From Stenotrophomonas maltophilia (GTDB lineage Bacteria; Pseudomonadota; Gammaproteobacteria; Xanthomonadales; Xanthomonadaceae), in assembly GCA_002364755.1 (NCBI GenBank), contig DEZI01000013.1, positions 18,533 through 44,139 of the forward strand: 25,607 bases of DNA, written 5' to 3'. Shown piece after piece: positions 16,051-24,637 of the stretch (position 1 is its first letter; every line of letters begins with the position of its first letter). Below the pieces are notes generated by a model. It searched no databases. It saw nothing but the letters and a program-made list of their open reading frames with translations, and was not told the DNA's origin. Made by a program: the position numbers and the translations under genes.

Positions 16051-16956
16051 TCAGCCCTGCTGCTGCCGGTACCAGTGTTCGATCAGGCCGCGCGAGATCG
16101 AGATCGGCGGCGACAGGCGGATGCCTTCACCATCGTCTTCGACATCACGCGCCAGCGCCGCCCCCACCTCCTCGGCGGTGAACCAGCGTGCATCTTCCAG
16201 CTCGCCATCGACGGTCGGCACGTCGTCCTGCGCCTGCGCGCGGAAACCCACCATCAACGCGCCGGGGAACGGCCACGGCTGCGAGCCCAGGTACTGGCAG
16301 GACGTCACCCGCACCTTGCTCTCCTCATGCACCTCGCGCGCGACGGTCTGCTCGAACGTCTCGCCGGGTTCGACGAAGCCGGCCAGCACCGAATAGCGGC
16401 GCGGCGCCCAGTTGGACTGCCGGCCCAGCAGCAGGCGGCCCTGGTTTTCCACGGCCACGATCACCGCCGGGTCGACGCGCGGGTAGTGCTCGGTGGCGCA
16501 CTGCGCGCAGCGGCCGACGAAGCCGCCGCGCGCGAAGGTCACCGCGCCGCCGCACACGCCGCAGAAGCGGGTGCGCGAATGCCAGTAGGACATGCCACGG
16601 GCATAGCTGAAGGCGGTGGCGTCGGCCACGCTCCACAGCAGTGCCGCCTGGCGCAGGTCGAGCCGGCGCGGTGCGTTCTGGGTGACGTTGGCTGCTTCGA
16701 CCGAGAACCAGGCCTGGCCTGCGCGCAGGCCGAGGAAGATGGCCGAACCGGGGCCACCGCCGATGTCGGCGCCGGTCAGCGCGACCGGCTGGTCGTCCTC
16801 ACCGGTGAAGGCGGTGCCGTCCTGGTCCAGGACAAGAATGCGCGCATCCGGCCACAGGCGTGCCAGGGCATCGGCATCATCGCGCAGGGCATCGGCGCGC
16901 TCGAGCGGCTCTGCCACGAAGGCGAAACCGGAAAGCGGCGAAGGAGTATTGGGCAT
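16051..16956 (-). CDS. nudC: NADH pyrophosphatase / RNA decapping hydrolase NudC
   Basis: A 301-residue Nudix hydrolase that splits NAD(H) to NMN(H) and AMP and, in E. coli, removes NAD caps from RNA. It has an N-terminal beta domain (1-125), a zinc ribbon with C132, C135, C150 and C153, then the Nudix domain with box residues G193, E199, R207-E208 and E211-E212. The NudC signature SQPWPFP sits at 225-231; the residue two positions later is Ala where many members have Ser. The family is usually about 260-300 residues, so this is full length. The Shine-Dalgarno before the ATG is weak. Upstream of it, erpA ends 106 bp away with a strong hairpin between. Confidence 0.95.
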   Translation of the reverse strand: MPNTPSPLSGFAFVAEPLERADALRDDADALARLWPDARILVLDQDGTAFTGEDDQPVALTGADIGGGPGSAIFLGLRAGQAWFSVEAANVTQNAPRRLDLRQAALLWSVADATAFSYARGMSYWHSRTRFCGVCGGAVTFARGGFVGRCAQCATEHYPRVDPAVIVAVENQGRLLLGRQSNWAPRRYSVLAGFVEPGETFEQTVAREVHEESKVRVTSCQYLGSQPWPFPGALMVGFRAQAQDDVPTVDGELEDARWFTAEEVGAALARDVEDDGEGIRLSPPISISRGLIEHWYRQQQG

Positions 16957-17000
16957 CCGACAAGCCTGCCGCCAATTGTCGCAGGTGGCAAGGTCGAGGA

Positions 17001-17028
17001 TGTGCGCAATCAGTCGGCGTTGCGCACA
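17001..17028 (-). terminator. 9-bp hairpin between erpA and nudC
   Basis: TGTGCGCAA and TTGCGCACA form a perfect 9-bp stem with a 10-nt loop, 35 bp past the erpA stop. No U-run follows on the minus strand. It may partly separate erpA from nudC expression or protect the erpA mRNA end. Confidence 0.45.
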
Positions 17029-17062
17029 ACGGTGGCGCAGGGCATCGGCCCCGCGCCCGGCA

Positions 17063-17455
17063 TTACATGCTGAAGCTGCTGCCGCAGCCGCAGGTGGTCT
17101 TCGCGTTCGGGTTGCGGATCACGAACTGCGCACCGGTCAGGCTCTCGGTGTAATCCACCTCGGCGCCCATCAGGTACTGCAGGCTGAGCGGGTCGACCAG
17201 CAGGGTGACCCCGCTGGTCTGCACCGCCAGGTCGTCCTCGGCGCGGTTCTCGTCGAACTCGAACCCGTACTGGAACCCGGAACAGCCACCGCCTTCGATG
17301 TACACGCGCAAAGACAGGTCGGGGTTGCCCTCATCCTGGATCAGTTCCTTCACCTTGGCTGCGGCCGATTCGGTGAAATTCAGCGGCCGCTCCAGCGACT
17401 GGTAGTCGGGAGCGGCGGCCGGCGTGGCGCCGGGCAGGGAAACTAGGGTGCTCAT
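17063..17455 (-). CDS. erpA: A-type iron-sulfur cluster insertion protein ErpA
   Basis: A 130-residue HesB/IscA-family carrier that delivers Fe-S clusters to apoproteins. The three conserved cysteines are present: C58 in GGGCSGFQYGF and C122/C124 in CGCGSSF at the C-terminus. The N-terminal 25 residues are a loose extension, longer than E. coli ErpA (114). The GGGCSGFQYGF and NPNAKTTCGCG patterns favour ErpA over IscA or SufA; no isc genes are nearby. The ATG at 17453-17455 is 31 bp downstream of the bactofilin stop. The only Shine-Dalgarno-like string (TGAGG) is very close, so the start may depend on coupled translation. Confidence 0.9.
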   Translation of the reverse strand: MSTLVSLPGATPAAAPDYQSLERPLNFTESAAAKVKELIQDEGNPDLSLRVYIEGGGCSGFQYGFEFDENRAEDDLAVQTSGVTLLVDPLSLQYLMGAEVDYTESLTGAQFVIRNPNAKTTCGCGSSFSM

Positions 17456-17486
17456 GGCCTCAGCATGGGGGCGCCGGGGACGGCTT

Positions 17487-17954
17487 TCAAGCCATCGCCT
17501 CGGCCAGCTTGCGGCGCGCGGCGGTGCCGCCCTTGCCCTCAGCCGCTTCGCCCTTGCCTTCCGGCGCCGGCAGGGCCGCAACCGGGCTGCTGGCGTGGAT
17601 CAGGCGTCCATTCAGCTGGGCGCCCGCATTCATTTCCACCACCTGGTAATGGACGTTGCCGTTCACCCGCGCGCTCGGGGACAGCTCCACCTTTTCGGTG
17701 GCGTGAACGTCACCGTCCAGACGGCCGCTGATGACCACCACATGGGCGCGGATCTCGCCCTCGATGACGCCATGCTCGGCCAGGGTCAGGGTTGCGCCGC
17801 TGGCGCCTTCCTGGGCGATCACCTTGCCATGGATGCGGCCTTCCACATACAGGCCACCACTGAATTCCACATCACCGCGGATCACCACCTGGTTGCCGAT
17901 CAGGGCATCCACCACCAACTGGCCATCACGGCTGGATTTGCTGTTTCCGAACAT
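17487..17954 (-). CDS. Bactofilin (polymer-forming cytoskeletal protein)
   Basis: A 155-residue bactofilin. The core (about residues 12-120) is a run of short beta-helix repeats such as VIRGDVEFSGGLYVEGRIHGKVIA and VEGEIRAHVVVISGRLDGDV-like units, which self-assemble into membrane-associated filaments without nucleotide. Short disordered ends flank it; the C-terminal tail is Ala/Glu/Lys-rich. Bactofilins often scaffold peptidoglycan enzymes or cell-shape factors. The ATG has GGGGAG 7 nt upstream, overlapping the stop region of the DUF6776 gene only 4 bp away, so the two genes are co-transcribed and probably translationally coupled. Confidence 0.93.
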   Translation of the reverse strand: MFGNSKSSRDGQLVVDALIGNQVVIRGDVEFSGGLYVEGRIHGKVIAQEGASGATLTLAEHGVIEGEIRAHVVVISGRLDGDVHATEKVELSPSARVNGNVHYQVVEMNAGAQLNGRLIHASSPVAALPAPEGKGEAAEGKGGTAARRKLAEAMA

Positions 17955-17958
17955 CTGC

Positions 17959-18702
17959 CTACTCCCCTTTGCTGGCCGGTGCGCCGGCCTGTTTCCAGTC
18001 GAATACCTGCGTGGTGCCCCCTGCACCACTCCCCAGTGTCACCCTCACCCGTTGCGGAGTGAAGTCCGTCGGCAGCATCACACTGCCGGTGAGCTGCTGG
18101 AAGTACCGGAACGAGTAATCCTGTCCCGGCACCTTGCTGCGCTGGTGCAGCTCATCCCAGCTGATCGTGGCCAGCTTGCCGTTCTTCACGCCTTCCACGG
18201 TGAAGCGCATCTGCCCTTGGCTGATGGCCCCGCGGTTGAGGTTCTGGGTCAGCACCACGGCGTACTGCCAGGTGCCGGCCGATTCGGCGCTGAACTCGAT
18301 CGAATGGGTGTTCAGGCCCTTGCGCTGGCTGGTCGAGCCGACCAAGCGCTCATAGAAGGCCACGTCGGCGCGCAGGCCGGCAATCTCTTCATCGCGCTCG
18401 GCCAGGGAGGACTGCACCTCGGTGTTGGCGGCGCGGCTGATGCGGTCGGAGGCTTCCAGCGTGGCCTGCTTCTGGCGCAGCTCGGTCAACTGCGTCTGCA
18501 GGAAATCGGCGCGCTTCTCAGCGGCCTGCAGGCGCTGCCCCTGGGCATCGCGCGGCGCGCCCAGCCAGCAGCCGCCCAGCACCGCCAGCACCAGGCTGAG
18601 CAGCCAGATGCCGCCGATGACCAGCAGGCGGCGACGGTCGCGCGGCGGCGGCTTCGCACCGGGCAGCCGGACCTGTACGCGCATGGGGGGGCGGTTGTTC
18701 AT
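17959..18702 (-). CDS. DUF6776 coiled-coil membrane protein
   Basis: A 247-residue protein with an Arg/Pro-rich cytosolic N-terminus, one transmembrane helix at about 26-47 (LLVIGGIWLLSLVLAVLGGCW), a coiled coil at about 52-115 and a C-terminal beta-rich domain with conserved-looking FSAESAGTWQYAVVLTQNLNRG. It fits the DUF6776 family, commonly found upstream of a bactofilin gene; function is unknown. Topology suggests a periplasmic coiled coil and domain. GGAG 7 nt upstream fixes the ATG. Partnership with the bactofilin, as its membrane anchor or envelope-side adaptor, is inferred from the 4-bp gene spacing. Confidence 0.85.
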   Translation of the reverse strand: MNNRPPMRVQVRLPGAKPPPRDRRRLLVIGGIWLLSLVLAVLGGCWLGAPRDAQGQRLQAAEKRADFLQTQLTELRQKQATLEASDRISRAANTEVQSSLAERDEEIAGLRADVAFYERLVGSTSQRKGLNTHSIEFSAESAGTWQYAVVLTQNLNRGAISQGQMRFTVEGVKNGKLATISWDELHQRSKVPGQDYSFRYFQQLTGSVMLPTDFTPQRVRVTLGSGAGGTTQVFDWKQAGAPASKGE

Positions 18703-18797
18703 GGGTAGTCTCCGTGGACTCGCAATGGCGACACCAGCACGGCCCGTGTAGCAAACGACGGATTAGTGTATGACAGGAACGGGGGCTTTCCCCGGTG

Positions 18798-18815
18798 CCG
18801 GCCGCCAGCGGCCGG
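18798..18815. other. Palindrome in the divergent DUF6776/DUF4126 region
   Basis: CCGGCCGC-CA-GCGGCCGG is a perfect 8-bp inverted repeat in the 180-bp divergent intergenic region, next to GGGGG-CTTT-CCCC at 18781-18793. It could be a hairpin in the DUF4126 leader or an operator. No convincing promoter is seen on either strand. Confidence 0.35.
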
Positions 18816-18882
18816 TGGTGTTCAGCCACGTCATCGTCGATAGTGTGGCACCCCGCACAGTTCCGTCGCCGGAGCCCCCGCC

Positions 18883-19500
18883 ATGACCGAAGCCCACCTG
18901 TTCGTGATCGGCATCCTGCTGGCCTGGCTGGCCGGCATCCGCGTCTACCTCACCGTGTTCGGCGTTGGCCTGGCCGGCCTGCTCGGCTGGGTCGACCTGC
19001 CCCCGGCCCTGCAGGCCACCGAATCGTGGTGGGTGCTGGGCACCTCGGCCGCGCTGGCCATTGCCGAATTCTTCGCCGACAAGATCCCCGGCGTCGATTC
19101 CATCTGGGATCTCATCCATACCCTGGCACGGGTACCGGCCGGCGCCTTCCTGGCCGCCGCCACGCTCTCGCCTGATGGCCAGCTGGGCACCGGCACCCTG
19201 CTGGCCGGCGCCGGCGTCGCCCTGGCCAGCCACGGCCTGAAGGCCGGCACCCGCGCCCTGCTCAATACCTCGCCGGAACCGGCCAGCAACTGGGTCGCCT
19301 CGGTCGCCGAGGACACCGTGGTGGTTGGCGGCCTGGCGCTGGCACTGGCCCATCCCTGGATCGCCCTGGTCGTGGTGCTGGCCTGCAGCCTGGCCGGCGC
19401 CCTGATGGTGTGGCTCGTCTGGCGCACCTTGTGGAAGGGCGTGCGATGGCTTGCACGCGCTGGCGGTACGGCCGCGCCAGGCCAGCCGCGCACCGGTTGA
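18883..19500 (+). CDS. DUF4126 membrane protein
   Basis: A 205-residue integral membrane protein matching DUF4126. It has several hydrophobic segments (about 5-35, 48-62, 84-98, 105-120, 140-185). Typical family features are RVYLTVFGVGLAGLLGW near the start, ALAIAEFFADKIPGVDSIWDLIHTLARVPAGA in the middle and SHGLKAGTRALLNTSPEPASNW later. The function is unknown; small polar residues such as FADKIPGVDS may face a transport or binding site. The ATG has GGAG 8 nt upstream. It is followed after 44 bp by the GGDEF/EAL regulator gene. Confidence 0.88.
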   Translation: MTEAHLFVIGILLAWLAGIRVYLTVFGVGLAGLLGWVDLPPALQATESWWVLGTSAALAIAEFFADKIPGVDSIWDLIHTLARVPAGAFLAAATLSPDGQLGTGTLLAGAGVALASHGLKAGTRALLNTSPEPASNWVASVAEDTVVVGGLALALAHPWIALVVVLACSLAGALMVWLVWRTLWKGVRWLARAGGTAAPGQPRTG

Positions 19501-19533
19501 ATGCCGGGCTTGGCGCATAATGGCGGCGAACAC

Positions 19534-19539
19534 GAGGAG
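19534..19539 (+). promoter_or_regulatory. Ribosome binding site of the REC-GGDEF-EAL gene
   Basis: GAGGAG lies 5 nt before the ATG at 19545. This favours that ATG over the in-frame GTG at 19542, which would be only 2 nt away. A CATAAT at 19516-19521 could be a -10 element; the nearest -35-like TTGAAT (19497) is too close at 13 bp. Confidence 0.6.
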
Positions 19540-19544
19540 CTGTG

Positions 19545-21413
19545 ATGTCCGCAAATGAATCCCCCGCGAGCGCACGCCCCGGACGCGCTGAAACCCCACC
19601 GGCCGATCATTGGCAGCGCTGGGCAGACACCTCGCCCGCCGCTGCGCCCACGCTTGTCGCGGTCTCCTCCGCACCGGCCGATGCGGTCGGCCTGGGCACG
19701 CCGCCGCCGCTGCCCTCCGCGCCGATGGACGCAGGCAACGGCAACGATGCACCCGCTGCCTCCGACGCGCCGTACCGCGTGCTGATCGTCGAAGACGACC
19801 GTGCCCAGGCCCTGTTCGCGCAGAGCGTGCTGCACGGTGCCGGCATGCAGGCCGAGGTGCTCTCCGATGCCGATGGCGTGCAGCAGGCCATGCGCGAACT
19901 GCGCCCCGACCTGATCCTGATGGACCTGCACCTGCCGGGCCTGGATGGCATGCGCCTGACCGCGATGATCCGCCAGCAGCCGGGCATGCAGCTGCTGCCG
20001 ATCGTCTTCCTCAGCGGCGACCCGGACCCGGAGCGCCAGTTCGAAGTGCTCGACAGCGGCGCCGATGATTACCTGAGCAAGCCGATCCGCCCGCGCCACC
20101 TGATCGCGGCCGTGGCCAACCGCATCCGCCGCGCCCGCGCGCAGGCCGCCACCCTGCCCGGCGCCAGCGGCGCACCGGCCACCAGCAACCCGGAAACCGG
20201 CCTGCCGACCCGCCACCACGTGCTGCAGCAGCTCAGTACGGCGCTGGAGCAGCGCGACCGTGGCGGCGTGTTCTTCGTGGAGATCTCCAGTGCGCTGGGC
20301 CTGCGCGAGCGCTATGGCTATGCCGCCTTCGAGCGGCTGATGGTGCAGGCCGGCCAGCGCCTGGCCGAAGCCGGCCACCCGCACCTGCTGGCACGCCTGA
20401 ACGACAACAGCTTCCTGCTGCTGGCCCGCGGTGCCGACGAGGAAAGCCTGGAGGGAATCGCCGCCGCACTGCGCGAGCAGCTGTCCGCGCGTGCCTTCGT
20501 CATCCGCGACGATGAATCGGTGCACCTGCGCGGCGTGGTCGGCTATGCACCGCTGTCGCCGGGCTTCGAGGATGCCAACAGCGCGCTGGAAGCCATCGAA
20601 CGCACCACCCTGCAGGCCCGCCTGCTGACCGCCGGCGTCGCCGGCCACGTGCATCGCCAGGCGGTGACCGAGCAGGAACACCTGGCCCTGCTGGAAGGCC
20701 AGCTGGAACTGGCCTACCAGCCGATCGTGGCCGTGGCAGGTGGCGATACCGCACAGTACCAGCTGCTGCTGCGCCTGCGTCAGGCCGATGGCACCGTGCT
20801 CACCGCCGGCCAGGTCATTCCGGCCGCCGAAGCCGCGGGCCGCATCGCCGATCTGGACCAGCAGGTGCTGGAACACGCGATGGGCCTGCTCGATCTGTAC
20901 CGCCACGCGACCCAGCCGCTCAACCTGTTCGTGTCGCAGTCGCTGCGCACGCTGCAGCGCGATGCGTTCGCCGACTGGCTGCTGGAATCGCTGCAGCAGC
21001 GCGACCTGCCCGGCACTGCACTGGTGATCGACGTGCGCCTGCCCGACGCGCTCATCCACACCGTGCCGCTGCAGCAGTTCTGCCAGCGCATGACCAGTGC
21101 CGGCGTGCGCTTTTGCCTGAGCCAGTTCGAGCCGGGCAGCGAAGCCGATGCCCTCCTCACCCAGCTGCCGCTGTCGTTCGTGCGCATGGCCGCGCGCTTC
21201 TCCAGCAGCCACTCCAATCCGGGCACCCGCGAGGAACTGCGTCGGGCGATCGATCGCGCGCATGCCGCAGGCCTGCAGATCATCGGCCAGCAGATCGAGG
21301 ATCCGCAGGCAGCGGCGGCGATGTGGGTCGGCGGCGTGGACTACATCCAGGGCAACATGGTGCAGTCGGCGGGCAGCGACCTGAACTTCGACTTCCACAA
21401 CGCGGTGCTCTGA
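19545..21413 (+). CDS. Response regulator with degenerate GGDEF and EAL domains
   Basis: A 622-residue regulator. A Pro/Ala-rich, probably disordered N-terminus (1-75) precedes a receiver domain with acidic residues E83-D84-D85, phosphoacceptor D127 and K179. A GGDEF-like domain follows (about 215-345), but its active-site loop reads LNDNSF at 285-290 instead of GGDEF. The EAL-like domain (about 375-620) has QLL in place of EAL at 406-408, DVRLPD around 496 where the metal-binding ExTE is expected, SQFEPG in place of DDFGTG, and GQQIE in place of AEGVE. Both catalytic activities are therefore probably lost, and a c-di-GMP-binding or protein-interaction role (FimX-like in principle) is inferred. 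The stop codon abuts the GTG of the hybrid kinase gene, so the two are an operon and likely partners. Confidence 0.88.
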   Translation: MSANESPASARPGRAETPPADHWQRWADTSPAAAPTLVAVSSAPADAVGLGTPPPLPSAPMDAGNGNDAPAASDAPYRVLIVEDDRAQALFAQSVLHGAGMQAEVLSDADGVQQAMRELRPDLILMDLHLPGLDGMRLTAMIRQQPGMQLLPIVFLSGDPDPERQFEVLDSGADDYLSKPIRPRHLIAAVANRIRRARAQAATLPGASGAPATSNPETGLPTRHHVLQQLSTALEQRDRGGVFFVEISSALGLRERYGYAAFERLMVQAGQRLAEAGHPHLLARLNDNSFLLLARGADEESLEGIAAALREQLSARAFVIRDDESVHLRGVVGYAPLSPGFEDANSALEAIERTTLQARLLTAGVAGHVHRQAVTEQEHLALLEGQLELAYQPIVAVAGGDTAQYQLLLRLRQADGTVLTAGQVIPAAEAAGRIADLDQQVLEHAMGLLDLYRHATQPLNLFVSQSLRTLQRDAFADWLLESLQQRDLPGTALVIDVRLPDALIHTVPLQQFCQRMTSAGVRFCLSQFEPGSEADALLTQLPLSFVRMAARFSSSHSNPGTREELRRAIDRAHAAGLQIIGQQIEDPQAAAAMWVGGVDYIQGNMVQSAGSDLNFDFHNAVL

Positions 21414-23578
<2,165 letters not shown>

Positions 23579-23582
<4 letters not shown>

Positions 23583-23602
23583 CGTCGAGCTTGCTCGACT
23601 AC
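23579..23602 (+). repeat. REP cluster unit 1 (contains the kinase stop codon)
   Basis: A 24-bp palindrome, GTAGCGTCGAGC-TTGCTCGACTAC in two halves. Its GTAG head includes the TAG stop (23580-23582) of the hybrid kinase gene. Confidence 0.9.
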
Positions 23603-23608
23603 GTTCTT

Positions 23609-23633
23609 GTAGAGTCGCGCCATGCTCGACTAC
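23609..23633 (+). repeat. REP cluster unit 2
   Basis: A 25-bp unit with head GTAGAGTCGCGC, CAT centre and arm GCTCGACTAC. A GTTCTT spacer separates it from unit 1, and the same spacer follows it, giving a tandem period of 30-31 bp. Confidence 0.9.
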
Positions 23634-23639
23634 GTTCTT

Positions 23640-23664
23640 GTAGAGTCGAGCCATGCTCGACTGC
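23640..23664 (+). repeat. REP cluster unit 3
   Basis: A 25-bp unit with head GTAGAGTCGAGC, CAT centre and arm GCTCGACTGC. It is the closest relative in the window of the intragenic unit at 23166-23190. Confidence 0.9.
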
Positions 23665-23673
23665 TGTGGGAAA

Positions 23674-23698
23674 GGCAGTTGAGCAAGCTCGACTCTAC
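23674..23698 (-). repeat. REP cluster unit 4 (inverted)
   Basis: A 25-bp unit on the minus strand with head GTAGAGTCGAGC and a TTGC centre; one arm has a mismatch (TCAACT). It faces units 1-3, so the cluster ends in an inverted pair, 13 bp before the bfr stop. It fills the convergent gap between the kinase and bfr and may serve as a bidirectional mRNA end. Confidence 0.85.
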
Positions 23699-23711
23699 CC
23701 GCGCCGCTGGA

Positions 23712-24182
23712 TCAGTCTTCCAGCTTGCTCAGCAGGTACTTCGGCTCGCCGATGCGCTCGACCAGATCCAGCTGGGTTTCAAGCCAGTCGATATGCTCTT
23801 CCTCGGCATCGAGGATGCTGGTGAACAAGGAACGGCTCACGTAGTCGCCCACCGAGTCGGCATGCGCCACGGCGTTGCGCAGCACCGCCACGGCGTCCTG
23901 CTCCAGCGAGAGGTCACACTGCAGCATTTCCGGCGGGTTCTCGCCGATGCGCAGCTTGCCCAGCGCCTGGAAGTTCGGCAGGCCTTCGAGGAACAGGATG
24001 CGATCGGACAGCGCGTCGGCGCGCTTCATCGCATGGATCGATTCCTTGTATTCGTACTCGGCCAGTTCCTTGATGCCCCAGTTCTTGAACATCTTGGCGT
24101 GCAGGAAGTACTGGTTGATCGCGGTCAGCTCGTTGAAGAGGACCTTGTTGAGGAATTCGATGACCTTGGCGTCGCCCTTCAT
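23712..24182 (-). CDS. bfr: Bacterioferritin with an incomplete ferroxidase centre
   Basis: A 156-residue haem-type ferritin subunit that normally assembles into a 24-mer iron store. The start ATG (MKGDAKVIEFLN) has AGGAG 7 nt upstream. The haem ligand M52 is present. Of the six standard ferroxidase ligands by E. coli numbering, E18, E94, E127 and H130 are present, but position 51 is Ala (usually Glu) and position 54 is Arg (usually His): the helix reads KESIHAMKRAD, not HESIDEMKHAD. This was checked on the nucleotide sequence. Length and the rest of the fold are normal, so it is not a pseudogene. It may rely on a second Bfr subunit elsewhere. It lies 140 bp downstream of bfd. Confidence 0.93.
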   Translation of the reverse strand: MKGDAKVIEFLNKVLFNELTAINQYFLHAKMFKNWGIKELAEYEYKESIHAMKRADALSDRILFLEGLPNFQALGKLRIGENPPEMLQCDLSLEQDAVAVLRNAVAHADSVGDYVSRSLFTSILDAEEEHIDWLETQLDLVERIGEPKYLLSKLED

Positions 24183-24293
24183 GGGAATGCTCCTGCACGC
24201 TGAAAACGCAGGCACTGTATCGCTTTGACGGCGCGCGTGAAGGAACGCGAATCGTGCGCATTGGCCTGTGCGCCAGCGGCGGAACGTCAGCAG

Positions 24294-24313
24294 CGCGGCG
24301 TCAAAGCGCCGCG
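24294..24313 (-). other. Hairpin between bfd and bfr
   Basis: CGCGGCG and CGCCGCG form a 7-bp stem with a 6-nt loop just past the bfd stop. There is no U-run. It could weaken read-through from bfd to bfr. No clear independent bfr promoter is seen in the 140-bp gap. Confidence 0.35.
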
Positions 24314-24322
24314 GGGTACGGG

Positions 24323-24529
24323 TCAGGCAGCCTGCAGGCCGAGAACGGGCAGCGGCAGGTCGTGGGTGGCCAGCGCCTTGGCCAGCAGATCGCCAGCCAT
24401 GTCCAGGCAGGAACCGCAGGTGGCGCCGCAGCCGGTACGCATGGTCAGCTCGCCCACCGTGGTGACGCCATGGCTGGCGGCCTCGCGGATCTGGTGGTCG
24501 GTGACTCCGTTGCAGATGCAGACGTACAC
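24323..24529 (-). CDS. bfd: Bacterioferritin-associated ferredoxin Bfd
   Basis: A 68-residue [2Fe-2S] protein that docks on bacterioferritin and donates electrons through its haem to release stored iron. The Cys pattern is C4-x-C6 (MYVCICNGVTD) and C34-x3-C38-x2-C41 (TGCGATCGSC); the four expected ligands are C4, C6, C38 and C41. The GTG start at 24527-24529 gives the typical MYVCICN N-terminus. The frame is open to an ATG at 24602-24604, but that 25-residue extension would cover a good sigma70 promoter and Fur-like sites, so it is rejected. No strong Shine-Dalgarno precedes the GTG. bfr follows on the same strand. Low-iron induction through Fur is inferred. Confidence 0.9.
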   Translation of the reverse strand: MYVCICNGVTDHQIREAASHGVTTVGELTMRTGCGATCGSCLDMAGDLLAKALATHDLPLPVLGLQAA

Positions 24530-24571
24530 AGGCAGGAACCGGGCTGACAGGCCAGAAGCGGCCTGGTGCTC

Positions 24572-24600
24572 ATTCCAATGGAAACGAGAATGGTTGTCAA
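24572..24600 (-). promoter_or_regulatory. bfd promoter (sigma70 type)
   Basis: On the minus strand a perfect -35 TTGACA (24600-24595) is followed by a 17-bp spacer and TGGAAT (24577-24572), a 4/6 match to the -10 consensus. Transcription would start about 35-40 nt before the GTG of bfd. Confidence 0.7.
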
Positions 24601-24621
24601 TCATAGAGCTGAACCATTCTC
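24586..24621. promoter_or_regulatory. Paired Fur-box-like sites over the bfd promoter
   Basis: GAGAATGGTT (24586-24595) and its exact inverse AACCATTCTC (24612-24621) are separated by 16 bp. Each resembles the GAGAATG part of Fur boxes. The first lies in the bfd promoter spacer and -35; the second lies just upstream. This fits Fur repression of bfd. Confidence 0.6.
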
Positions 24622-24637
24622 ACCACCGTTAATCCGC

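Noticed and set aside
15961..17073. 370-codon plus-strand open frame opposite nudC
   Set aside because: Antisense shadow; NudC on the minus strand has a complete zinc ribbon, Nudix box and signature motif.
19497..19521. Promoter TTGAAT ... CATAAT before the regulator gene
   Set aside because: The 13-bp spacing is too short for sigma70; only the -10 is plausible.
24530..24604. 93-residue form of Bfd starting at ATG 24604
   Set aside because: The extension has no ferredoxin similarity and overlaps a strong promoter and Fur-like operator.
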